From: Acridotheres tristis | Taxonomy: Eukaryota; Chordata; Aves; Passeriformes; Sturnidae | DNA length: 64,000 nucleotides | Reading direction: 5' to 3' | NCBI GenBank assembly: GCA_037013685.1 | Contig: CM072906.1 | Location: 4,873,001 to 4,937,000 of the forward strand | Shown: positions 53,101 to 64,000 of the stretch, one piece after another | Layout: every line of letters starts with the position of its first letter | Position numbering within the stretch: position 1 is the stretch's first letter | Made by a program: the position numbers and the translations under genes | Notes under the pieces: generated by a model | What the model was told of the DNA's origin: nothing | The model's input: only the letters and a program-made list of their open reading frames with translations | Database searches by the model: none

Positions 53101-56100
53101 TTAGCAGCACAGCCAAGGATATTAGCATCTAGTTAAGCCTTGGCACTCCTCTCTGGGTTTTCCAGTGGCTTTGACCCTCTTGAGAGCAGGAGGAAATTAA
53201 AAGTGCATTTGGCAGTGCTGGAGCTCCGCCTGCTCTCACACCAGCATCCGCCCTCCAGCAAGCAGGAAATACACTGGATCACCCTCAGTGGCACAGCAGC
53301 CCGGGCATGCCCCTTCTGGGGGCTACCCCTGCCTGCCTGCCTGCTACAAAGAGCTGTCACAGCCACACAGGGGTCAGGAAGCTTTCCAGGATGAACTGCA
53401 CCTCGTTCTCAGCCCTCCAGAGAGGTGCTGCCATTTTTAGCTGTGTTTCCTGAAGAAACTGGGTGTAAACAAATGCACTGCCTTTCAGTCTCTCCCAACG
53501 AGTTTCTGAGCCCTTCTGCCAGTCGCAGCTCAGGCAGTTGTGCCAAGTTTTGTGGAGATCAGCAGCTGTGTAAAAGCAAGTAATCTGTCAGGGCTGCTTT
53601 GGAGCCAAAGCTTGTGGGGTGAACACAACACAACCTTTAGCAGACACCAGAGGATCCACCATGGTGCAGAGCTCCCTTCCCTTGGGTCTCTGAGCATGGG
53701 CCAGCACAAGAATTGCATTTCACAGCAAAGAGAACACAGCCAGAAACCGGTGGCCGGGATAATTAATGCAGGATAATTAGCCAAAATGCTGAGACTGTTG
53801 GGTGATACAGGGCATTGACTGCAAGGGAAGGGGAACTAACCACTGTACTATGTCCGAGGGGGAAAGACAGGGAACCTGGTGGATATAATAACCCAGGAAT
53901 GCTCTGGGCTTAGGAATTAAATGAATCACATTGTTAGTTTGCTACTCAGGTTTCCCCTAATTCACAGAAATTAAAGGATTTTCTGCTGGAACATGGGTTT
54001 CATGATCCTGAGACTGTAACTCCAGCCAGGAGCAATTACACCCACCCAGTGGCATTTCCGACTCAACCCCAGCACAGGGCTGGTGGGGAAAAGCCATCCC
54101 GAGCTGTCAGCTGCGGATGAAGAAGTCCCTTTCACATATGGCACACTGCTGGAAGACAGAGATTGGCCCCCTGTGTGCACTTGTTGCTCAGCAGGGATAA
54201 AGGAGAGTGACCCCAGCACAGCCAATCCCAAAAGACTGGAGATCACACCCCAAGGGAACAGACAGCCAGCAGGGAGTGGGGCTCAGTGGGGGTGTGGGTT
54301 TTATACAAGTCTGACAGCACTCACACACTCCCAAAGAGCTGCCACTTGCCCTGTGTGGCATGTCCTACTGTCCCCAGCATAGATTTAACTGTACTATCCC
54401 TCACATCCCCCAGAAAGGCTGGCTTGGCTAGGGATGATTGCCAGCCACCTCACCTCCTCCACAACATCAACAGCTGAGCTGCAAAACAGGTTCAAACAGC
54501 CTGACCTCAACCAGCCATGGGCACCTCCTGGCTTCCTCCTGGCCACCTCTCCCTCCCAGTCAGCACTGCCTGGGCCATGGGCTCAGTTCATGGTCAGGAG
54601 CCTGTGGCAACTGTCTCCAAGCATCTCTCTCCCATCCTGTCTCCTTTCAGGAGAGCCTTCCCCCCACCAGTAGCACACAACGTACCCAGACCCCGCCTGG
54701 CTCCAGACAGGCTTGCGGGGCAACTGCTGCAGCACTTGGCTCTTCTTTTTCAAACTCCCCACCCTGAGTCACTTTGCAAATCCTTTAGGGAAGAATAGGG
54801 GCTCCAGGCAGCTCAGTGGCCCCACACATCCACCAGCAACTCCTGTGAGAGAGGGAATTTGGCAGCTTCTTCAGGAGACAGCAAGAGCCTTACTGGGGGC
54901 TCCTGCAGGCAGTGCTGAGGTCTGATTTTCAGCCCTACTGAAGGTGACTGGAACAGAGAAGCACTGTGGTTGCTTAAGGCAACACAAAAAATCACCAGGT
55001 GAAAAAATAGTACCAAAAAAAAGACCGTGAGAAAGAAGACCAGGATGTGAGAAGTCATTTCACTCGGATGACCCCAAGGAGGGAAAGTCCTGATACGACA
55101 CAAAGAAAAATATCTCAAGATTCACCATCTTGTTTAAAACACAAATGAGATTCAAAACAAACCTCAAACCCCTGTGCCTCATGCAATTAGCAGAATGTGC
55201 TTCCAACACTCTGATAGATCTCTTATCTCTGTACTTACTTGGACAGGTAAGTCAGCCCTGGCAAGTTCCCCTGCAGTTTCTCAGGGGTTCAACAGCTGGA
55301 TTATTCCCAGTGAAGTGAGTGTAAGGCTCTGCCACTTCCAGCCATTTACAAACAGAGGGAGCAGTCAGCCAGCCCTTGCTGGGTCACACTTGGTGCCAGC
55401 ACTGCCACAGACAGGCCACACACACCCACACACCTCTGGCAGCAAAGGCTTGAGTACAGGAAGAGTTAATATCCTGAAAGTGGAATAACCAACTGTGGCT
55501 TGCCCCAGCAGCCCATGCCATGGAGAGGAGCCAGGCTGTCGGACCACAAGCCTCTGCTTTTCACTGAGCTGGCAGCAACCAAAAGACCTGAAGAGAAGTG
55601 AAGCTCTTCCTCCCTCACCAGTAAGGTGTAAACACAGCCCTCCTTTGGCTCTAGCTGATGGGAGCTGAAATCCTGGTCTGAGATGCACACTGGTCCCAGC
55701 CCTGTCAGAGAAGAGCCACAGTGAAAATGGATCCAGTGGCACCTCTGTTCTTCATCACCACTTAGCCTGAAAAATAGCCTGGACACCTGATTTTGACAGA
55801 GTTCATGAGGTCTCAGTCACATGCAATGAGTCCTGTGGGCCCTCAGAGCAATGTTCCACTCTACTGCTTAATTTGAATTAAATAAGTGTGTTTACAATGC
55901 CCCTTTTCTTTCACTGAGTCCCCTTCAAAGCTGCTTTTTAACCTAAGCCAAAATACCACTGCTCACTATTAATTTTCTCAAACCTTCACAATCTCAACGT
56001 GAATGAATTCCCCTGTGGTTCAGGGAGACTGGTAGACAGGGACTGTATTTCAAATGGGAAGAAAAGAGGTAGAAAGCAGAGGGGGAGTCTTTTCATCCAC

Positions 56101-59100
56101 TGTACTGGATATACAGGCACAAATCTCTCTCTCCTAGGGAGAAGACCCTTGTAAAGTCCTCTGGGACAGAGAGGCTCCTGGATAAGGCAGACCTGAGCAC
56201 AGCAGATCTCTTGGACACACATATGGCATTTAAAGGTGAATTAGGATCTGTACCTGACTCCATTAGATGCTGCCAGCGCTGCATTGAGGCTCCCAGTTTG
56301 AGCCAAAACCAAGGTGCTCTGTGCATTGAGTCTTGGCGTTGACCTTGCTCCAGTCAAAATGGGTTTGTTATAGGGCACGAAGCCGACGTTGGAAGAACTT
56401 ACTGACGCTGTCCTCCCAGGAACCTGGTGAGTAGTGGAAGAGTTGGGAAAGTTTGTCATGGAGTGACGGTAGCGTGTGGTGATGGGACCAGTCCCGCTGT
56501 TGGGCCAGCACTGCTGGCAAGAACATCCCACCCCTGTGTGAAGGGGTGTGGTGGAGGTCGTCACCGGGTACGGGGCGTCCAAACGCCTCTGAATGCTGCG
56601 GCGGAACCTCGTGGTCTTGTTGGTCTGGACTTGAGCCACAAAGTCAACTTCGTAGTTGTAGCCCAAGGGCCCCAGATCCACCCGCTGGTGGTTCGTGGCA
56701 CGGGCTTGCTCCAGAAACACGCAGACGTTCATCTCGTACGGGGACCACCCGCCCTCGTCGTTCTGCCACTCCCATACCACGCCCTGCCCGGCAGCAGAGT
56801 CCCCCGGGAAGACGTGTCTGCGGACGGCCCGCATCGTCCCTGTGTGCGAGAGGAGCGGAGAATAAATACAATTTAGTGAGCAGACAACTCACTGAACAGG
56901 GGTGTCGTCCCAGAGATTGGTTTCTGCACAGATCCGTGCTGCCTACATGGAGGTGGCCTTTCTCATTCTCCCTCAAGAGGGGCACTAAAAAACCTTCTCT
57001 TCCCAACAGGGCTGGGTTTGCTCATGAAGCTTAGAAAAACGCAACATCCCTGAGATCCCTGTCTCTCTGCCAAATCTGATTGTGGGCTGGCAGCAGGTTC
57101 AAAAGCTGCTAGGAGGAAGGGTGGGAAAGGAGGGAAGGAGAGAGGATGCAGACGCAGACACACCCGAGGCACAAAGGCACAGTGATCATATATGCCTCCC
57201 TGACGTTAAAAGGAAAAAAACGTAAAAAGAAAAGAAAATCAGGCTGAGGCACAGATCTGGTTTAAAAAAACCCCAACTCCCACAGCCTTGACAACAGAGT
57301 AACTATAGAGACAAGACACTATCGGGAAGTGCTTTGTAGGAGCACTTAAGGGGCTAAACACCCACTTTGCTACACAAGGGTGGGGCAATTTTGGTCTTGG
57401 GAGAGTGGGCGGAGTCCCACTAGTGGCAAGGACAAGGACTTTGGAGAAGGGCAAACTTCTGCAGGCTCTTGACTGCTGGGAGAGAGCAAGACTAGAGAGG
57501 GGAAGACAATGAAGTAACTTGAAAACTGAAGAGAGCAGCTGTTCAGACAAAGGGAGAGAAATGGAAGGAGACACACTGCTCTTGCAAGGTCGCTCGACAG
57601 CGACAGCTGGGGCTCGAAGCCCCTGGAAGCTTGGCTTTCCAGGATGACTTCACTCCTGGGTACTTTATCCCCTATTTCAAAAAAGCAGCAGCCTAATGAG
57701 AGGGAAGGAAGCCACCCAATAGGACAGAAGCTCTGAAACCTTTGAAAAAATGGGTTCTTGCAGCAGGGCCAAAACTGCTGCTGCAGTAAAAAACCCTCAG
57801 CAGCATTCCACACAGAGAAAGAGGAGCAGGAAAAGCTGTGGGGAAAGCAAGCCTGGGGATCTAGAAAGGTGAGGGTGAACAGGGGTGCAGTGAGTTGTTG
57901 CAACACAGGAGGAGTTCAAACAAGAGCACCAAGAGAATAAAATAAATAAATAAAACCTCTAAAGAGGTCAGGAGAGTAATGACACTATGCTCCAGGACCC
58001 CAGGTGAAAACTGGCACCTTTACAAGTACCCACACCTAAAGCCTGAGGAGAACTGCCCCAGGGTATCACTGAAGACTCTGTGGGACACAGACAATCCAGG
58101 CAAGCTTCACACCCAACAAGCACATTCCAAGGAAGAGGGAGGACAGCCCACGTGGGACTCTACACTGCCAAAATCCAACTGCTGCTGTGTTCAGGCTCTG
58201 CCTGCCTGCATGCTGGCATGAGGATCATGCTGCTGTTAATATACCCAATAGTTGTGTAAACTTATCTTGGCACTGCTGAAGCTCCAGAGATGACACAAGG
58301 GCTAAGGTTCTCTCAAAGGCAGAATGTGCCAGACCAAGGAATGCCAGGACTTGTGTTCTGTTCCACAGAAACACCAAGCATCTTGCTTATTGCAGAGCAG
58401 GACTCTCCAGTGACACCAGCCAACAAACAACATCTCATCAGCACACTTAAAACACTACTAGCAGCAAGTCAAACACAGCAACTTCCCCGGTAGCTCAATC
58501 ATGGAGTTCAGGATTCCTGTGGGACCAGACCTTCCTCTGGCAGAAAGTATCAGCAGAACCAAGATGAACTTCCCAGCCTGGAATTGATGTCTTAGTGGAA
58601 AAGCAGACTAAACAGCCAAAAGCAAACTCTAGCAATGAATGTTCGTATCCAGCAAGTCCTGCCAAGTTTCAGAAACATAAACCCTCAAAAGGTGGATAAC
58701 TTCAGGAATGAACCTCTGAGCAGGAGAAGGACTAGGGATGGGACTGGACTGGGAATGAGATGGTGAGACATGCATTGCACTTAGAAATGAGTGCAGGGGA
58801 CCTGCTCCCAGAGAAAGGGGACTACCACAGGTAAGGCAAGATGTCTAGTGGGACACATCTCAGGAGATGAGCAAGGCTTCCCCTGCTCCACTGGCAGCTC
58901 AGAAGCTACAAGCAGCACAAAGAGGACTGCAGGATTTGCAAGTAACTTGTGTTTTTAACACTCTCAAACAGCAGCAAAGAAAAGGTTTTTTAGAGTCAAC
59001 AACAACACCAAGGCCACGCACTTGGAAAATATCCCCCTTCCCCCAGGCTGGCAGGGAAACTGGCATTCCTCTCCGGGGTGGGCAAACAGCTGTGGTGAGA

Positions 59101-61397
59101 GGACAACTCCTGCTGCTCCCCTGCACTCACTCTCAGCTAATCTGCCTTGAGCAGCAGCTGAAGCCCATAGCTAATCCTGCCCACAGGATCCCCCCGCACA
59201 GCTGTCATCCCCTGCTGCTGGGGACGCTGCTCCCGTTAACACTGGCTTCCTGTTATTCTCCCTGGCTTCCTTTGAAGAGCCTATTTATCTGTCTAATAGC
59301 TAATGAGCAGAATACAACAGCCTATTTTTTGCACTGTTTAAAGATTTTTCATGGGGATGTTTCCTGCAGAGATTCTTTTCTCCAGCACATGACAAAGTTC
59401 AGCTGGCGGCTCACTCAGAAAGGTTCACGTTTAAGGCAGAGCCTTGCAGAGAGAAAAAGCTTTACTTAGAACTGGGCCATGGAAAAGGGATATGAGAGCT
59501 TTTCCAACAGTCACGTTGCAGAGCACACAGGTATTTGTGGAGGGAGGTTCAAAGCATTGGCCACTCTGATCAGCCTCCCTTTGGATCAATGGGAAACACT
59601 GCAGGAGAGCTGTGGAGCAGAATCAGCCTTTTTGTTATTAACAACTCAAGGAAAGATGAGATCATACCAGCCAACATCATTTCCAGAATTAAACTGGGCT
59701 GTCCACCAGAGAAGAACAGCTCCAAACCACCCTGCAAGGGACAATATTCACTAGGTGTTTTGAGATCTTTCACAAGGGTCTAAAGAGATACAAACCCTCT
59801 AAGGGCAAACAGCCTGTGGAAAAGAATGTCCCATTCATACTGGGACACGTTTCACCCTCCCAGAGGCTCTCTGCTCACCTTCACTGGACAGCTCAGGACT
59901 GCTGTCCACAGATGGAGCACTGGCTGAAAGGGCCAGATGCTGGAAGGCTCCTTCACAAGTTTGGCATGAAAACAACAGGAAAGAAACAGCTGCTGGTGCC
60001 AGCTCTGGTGGTCCGTGGTGTACCACTCAAAGCCACAGCCTCAGCTGGCGTTGCAGATGTCTGAACAGGCCAAGCTGAGCACAGCTGCCAAGGCACGCAT
60101 CTTAGAAAGCTCTGCACTTCACCCAAGACACTAGATAAACTCAGCCTAAGGTCACCAAGTCAGAATAAAAACACGGATGCAGCTGTGGTGACCACTCACA
60201 TTTGCTCCAACCACTTCCCTTTCCTGCCGGAATTGGCTGATCATACAGTTGATTCAAAATATTGCTCATTTACTGTTTCAACTGGCAAGAAACCAGCATA
60301 TGCCCCTCTAAAGCTTGGGATGATGCCCAGCTGTGTCCTGGAGTGATGGGAGAGACATTGGCAAAGGGGAAACTGATGGATGGAAAGTTTTCCAAAGCAG
60401 CCATTCATTTGGGGTGTGTAATTTGGGATCTCCCTGGATTTTCCAGGGATGAAGTGCATGCATTCCATCCTTGCCCCTTTTGTAAACTCCAGCTGCTCAA
60501 CACATCTGGAGCAAAAGAGGGCAGGAGACATCTCCACAAATTCTGAGCTGCTACTCCCAGTGACCCCAGAAGAGAGGAGAATGAAAATCAGATCTCAATC
60601 CTGCCCTTTCTCCCCGGCTCACACAGCACAAGTGGAGGGAATATTCTGCTGCAGCGTTTTGGTGTCGTGCGGGGGCCGCAGGCAGTCGCAAGCAGCTTGA
60701 GCAGGGCTGCATGCCAAGGTAAAGCAGCTGGCACTCCAGCTCCTGAGAGAGCAAGGGATTCAAGCAGGAGGGTTGGAATGGTAAAAAGGCCCTTTTTACG
60801 CAAGTGATCTTGAATAGATTGGGGCGGGAAGTTTCCAGCTCTGAGAACTCTGGCTCACAGGCTGGGAGCTCCAGGGGTCCCACGATGATGCTCCTGAAGA
60901 GATCACGGCTGTCTGCCTGCACCCAGCTCCACAGATTTTTCCACACTGGGCAGCAGACAGCATCAGGAGAGCAGCAGATGTGCTCACAGCACGGTAGCAA
61001 ACAGCAGAGCTTTGCAGGGCTCCCACACACAGGACAAGGCCCTGCTTATCCCCAAGCACACCAGCAGAGCGGGTGGGGAAGCTCCCTTACCTGTATCCTG
61101 CCGGAACTGTGTCAGGCTTGGAATGTCGATAACATAGGGAGCCAAGGCAGGATCCGCATGTCCCAAAGGGATGCTGCTGGCCAGCCCCGACCCTGAGCGC
61201 CGGCCCTTCTGCTGAGAAGCCTGGATAACCTGCTCGATGTAGCTGCACACATTGCCTCGGTACGGCCTCCACCTGCCAAATTCATCCTGCCATTCCCACA
61301 CCGCCACTGCCGTGGAGCTGCTGCTGTGGCCCGGGGCAGGACCGGGCGGTCCGGATGGGCCGGCTGAGCCGCTTCCCGCTCCCTGAGCTGCTGCCAT
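32145..61397 (-). CDS. DTX2: DTX2, deltex E3 ubiquitin ligase 2
   Basis: RING-type E3 ligase that modulates Notch signalling; its C-terminal DTC domain binds ADP-ribose/NAD in this family. Coding exons on the minus strand: 61091-61397, 56254-56839, 48143-48201, 41319-41450, 34147-34217, 33420-33578, 33173-33334, 32478-32567, 32145-32369, summing to 596 aa (human 622). Two WWE domains, about 33-103 ([15 protein letters not shown]) and 123-200 ([16 protein letters not shown]), are followed by a Ser/Thr/Pro-rich linker with MPKPSKV. The RING has Cys387, Cys390, Cys420, His422, His425, Cys428, Cys444 and Cys447. The DTC domain (about 450-596) includes [36 protein letters not shown] and [20 protein letters not shown]. 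All junctions are GT-AG and phases close. The ~26-residue shortfall against human falls in the linker, so a small in-frame exon could be missed. Confidence 0.96.
34218..41318 (-). other. DTX2: DTX2 intron (7.1 kb)
   Basis: No exon, RNA gene or clear transposon was recognised. A pyrimidine-rich tract on + (about 40090-40260) is the only obvious compositional feature. Several open frames here are random. Confidence 0.5.
41451..48142 (-). other. DTX2: DTX2 intron (6.7 kb)
   Basis: AT-richer than the left half of the window. There is no recognisable exon or mobile element, only short A-runs (near 41511-41560) and ordinary unique-looking sequence. Confidence 0.5.
48202..56253 (-). other. DTX2: DTX2 intron (8.1 kb) containing an LTR
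   Basis: Apart from the solo LTR at about 50213-50756, I see no exon or element. In human DTX2 the corresponding linker is longer. I looked here for an extra phase-compatible exon with a Ser/Pro-rich deltex linker and found none. Confidence 0.5.
50213..50756 (+). mobile_element. Solo endogenous-retrovirus LTR, songbird type
   Basis: About 540 bases that I recognise as a long terminal repeat common in songbird genomes. It starts with tgtcctggttttagctggga and has internal blocks gctggtacagtgctgtgttt, a 'gagcaattgcttagagcatc' region and attaaactgtcc-like R/U5 sequence. It ends in a C/G-rich 'cccctgggggagg' part and gggttaaacc. There is no internal retroviral gene and no second LTR nearby, so it is a solo LTR left by recombination. 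It is antisense to DTX2. I could not see a clear target-site duplication. The family name is not asserted. Confidence 0.8.
56840..61090 (-). other. DTX2: DTX2 intron between the two WWE exons (4.25 kb)
   Basis: No recognisable exon, RNA or transposon. An (AATA)n-like tract occurs at about 57937-57956. Each WWE domain is encoded by its own exon on either side of this intron. Confidence 0.5.
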
Positions 61398-61473
61398 GTT
61401 CCTCCCTGAGGTCTGGCACGCCGCAACTGGAAGTAGCAGCTGTGATGGCCTTACACCATTTTCTCCTGGGGAC
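61398..61473 (-). promoter_or_regulatory. DTX2: DTX2 5' leader exon segment with a two-codon upstream ORF
   Basis: A splice acceptor (TTTTTTGCTGCAG on the minus strand, ending at 61474) opens the first coding exon 76 bases before the DTX2 ATG, so at least one non-coding exon lies further right. The leader contains ATG-GTG-TAA at 61451-61459, a minimal upstream ORF 54 bases before the main start. Such ORFs can damp translation. The ATG lies in a moderate context (gaaaATGG). Confidence 0.6.
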
Positions 61474-64000
61474 CTGCAGCAAAAAACAGAGAGCACAGGG
61501 AACTGAGAATGATGTCCCAAATCCCCACACCCCACAAGCCATCTGAGAAGGAAACAAGCTCCACCTTTCACAGAGGATGTTCACTATGTATTTAACAGAC
61601 TCCAGAGAAGCAGACTGGCCTCAAAATCCTCTGGCTGAGGATGAGTGAGGTACCACCACTCAATTCCTGCCAGTGCTGGCAACTTCTCCTGCTAATTGAG
61701 GGCAAACACTCTTCAGGGAGACTCTGCTTCCTATGGTTTGTGGCACCAAACACCACCTGAGTCACCACAGATCTGTACCAAACTATCCCTGAGCCACTGC
61801 TGATCTGTGTCAGGCAGACCTGTAAGCCTTGGCATGAGTTCAGACAGACACTCACTAGCCAGCAGTGTGCCAAGGCAAACTGCCATTCTGCCCCTTCCCC
61901 ATGCTCAGCACTGCTCCTGGCAGCCTTACACTGATCACCCCAGTATGAGCTGCCAAATACTCATTCACGGAAAAGACTGAGTTACACAAGTGGCTCCCAA
62001 ACTCTTCACACTGATCGGAGCTCCAGGGCTACACCATCAGCTCCATTCAGGCTTCTGACCGCTTAGTTTTGACCCAGTATCAGTCCTGTGACTCCTGTGA
62101 AGCATTACACATGCAAACAAAGCCAGAAGACAACTCTTAATACACAGTTTGCAAATCACAGTACACACACTTCTTTAGTTGTGATCCCAGCAAAAAACAG
62201 ATGGGGAGGAGTACAAGAGAACCAGGAGGAGCACAAGGCATAATCAACTGCCTGTGCTGAGGGCACTGATTTAGTAGGTCCTCAAGATGAAAGCACACCT
62301 ATTTGCAGCTTCTCAGGCTGGAAAACGAGGAACATCGTGAAACAACGAGGAACATCGTGAAACAACGGACAATCAGCATCAGAAACTCAAGCCCTTAAGA
62401 GATGATTTAGAGAAGAATAGAGAAAGTGTAAGAGCTCAAAGACACCAGAAAAAGACAAAGGACAGTGCATCAATTCCAACAAGGAGAGATCACCACTCTC
62501 AGCCCTCAAGGGATGTAAAAAGAGCAGATCCAAAGGCATCACATGATCACCGACAGACACCAGAGGTCTGATATTTGACATTCCTTGTCTGTCGTGTCAT
62601 TCCGAGGAATCTTGCCCAAACCATCTGCACACACATCTGTCCAAATTCTGGACAACCACTTGGAGATCCTCACGCTGGTGCTCGTGTGTAGGTGGGTTTG
62701 GCTGTGAATGAGTGAAACTCATTTTGTTTTAAAATAAATTCGCCTTCTCCTTTCCGAGGTCTCACGTCATTGATTGCTCGCTTAACTCCCAGCAGTCAGC
62801 AGGGAGCCGTGAGCTTCCTTCCCATCCAATGGAAAAGTTCAGGTCTCCCAAGAGGCAGAGCAGCAGTGGGTGGCTTCCACTGGAGGATGCCATCTGCACA
62901 GAGAATGACATCCCTGCCGGATGGGGGAAGATCCCACGCTCCATGGAGCGTCCCATCCATCATGCCCGTGTGGCTTGATAGCTTAAAAAAGACAGAGAAG
63001 GAGAGCAAGCACAGAACAGACACACCCACACGTCTGCATTTGTAAGAGGAAGGCAACAGTTTCCCCAGGAATTCAGTGTAAATTAGTTGATGAGCTGCTC
63101 TGAGATTTTTACACAACACCCCCAGCTCAACTGGTCTTGGTGACAAACTGCTCCAGATCACCACAATCCCATCCTGGTCTCTGCTATTAATCTGTTCCTT
63201 GTAATCCATTCTCACCTAACACACCAAGGACAGTTATTTTACTGCTCAAAACAGAAAATTAAGATTTAAGGTATCAAATCCAACACCTGCCTCTGCTACT
63301 TCTTTTTATGGCAGGTTTCACATCAATACTTTTCCACCTCAAGGACGACCAGCATTGTCTGTGCTCGACTCAGTGCAAAAGTCAGGCTGTGGCATTTTCT
63401 GTCCCACCCACCTGCACTACGTGCTCTGAACCCCAAATTCAGAACCAACACCTTTTCCCCCGCAAAGATGTTACCAAATATTCATCTGCAGCCACACGCA
63501 GAGCAGAGGAGAGCGAGGCTGTGAGGAGGGAGTCAGCGATTCGTTTTCCTTCCTTTCTGAAACAGCAGCAGGAAATGCAAACAAGCAGACACCGCAGCAG
63601 AAAAGCCACCTCCTTCCCGTGTCACCTCACACTCGCTGGGGGAACAGCTGGGTGACAACAACCTGTCCCTCAGCCCGGGGTGGCAGCGATGCCTGAATCC
63701 TGCAGACCACACGTGAAGGTACCCGAGCCTGCTGCACGTGAGTGTCGCGTGCTCCAACATCCACTTCCCCATCAGAGTGGAAAAAGATTTCCTGTGCTGG
63801 GACTGCTGCTCCAAAGGAGGAGCGAGGGGCGTATTTCAGCCTCCTGCCAGCTCTTGCTGAAAGCTGCTGGAGCCAGCAGCTGTTTGCACGGATTGGGAAG
63901 CCAGGAATGCAGGAGAGCCATCAGTAAGCCAGAACTACACAAGTCCTGGAGTTATGGCAAACGAGAAAGAAAAGGCCTGAAGTTACAGTTCCTGACTTAT
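61474..64000. other. DTX2 upstream region, first intron or 5' flank
   Basis: About 2.5 kb to the window edge with no recognised coding exon. The DTX2 leader acceptor implies the promoter and first non-coding exon lie here or beyond. I cannot place them. A 20-base exact tandem duplication is listed separately. Confidence 0.45.
62324..62363. repeat. Exact 20-bp tandem duplication
   Basis: Unit aacgaggaacatcgtgaaac occurs twice back to back without mismatch and is followed by a partial third (aacg). It looks like a recent replication-slippage duplication in non-coding DNA. Confidence 0.95.

Overview
This is a vertebrate nuclear window with spliced genes, and almost certainly avian DNA. The evidence is compact, GC-rich genes typical of a bird microchromosome, two CR1 LINE 3' ends with the characteristic ATTCTGTGATTC-like terminus, and a solo endogenous-retrovirus LTR of a type I associate with songbird genomes. 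A passerine is my best guess; chicken chromosome 19 is the likely homologous chromosome (inference). Exons were assembled by hand from splice sites, reading phase and remembered protein families. The five genes read from start to stop add up to an exact multiple of three.

Layout, left to right. The 3' part of LRWD1 (ORC-associated WD-repeat protein) runs on + from the left edge to 9902 and converges on POLR2J (RPB11, complete, 117 aa) on -. Upstream of POLR2J, after a degenerate CCACCAG-type minisatellite, is RASA4/CAPRI (-, complete, 804 aa, 20 coding exons). Its 4.5 kb first intron holds several minisatellites and an AT-rich block. Then come two tandem uroplakin III genes on -, a UPK3BL-like gene (245 aa) and UPK3B (290 aa). 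From 32145 to at least 61473 lies DTX2, a deltex E3 ubiquitin ligase (-, 596 aa), whose long introns contain the LTR.

The genes do not form a pathway. They are a conserved neighbourhood: LRWD1-POLR2J-RASA4-UPK3BL matches human 7q22.1 and UPK3B-DTX2 matches human 7q11.23, so this window looks like the unbroken ancestral arrangement. The most notable non-genic observations are a pair of inverted 166-bp arms (about 96% identical by hand count) flanking the RASA4 promoter and first exon; a UPK3B reading frame whose last ~23 codons and stop come from an antisense CR1 fragment; eleven perfect tandem copies of a 15-mer in RASA4 intron 1; and a short hydrophobic ORF behind a good splice acceptor just downstream of DTX2. 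I found no wholly new multi-gene system.
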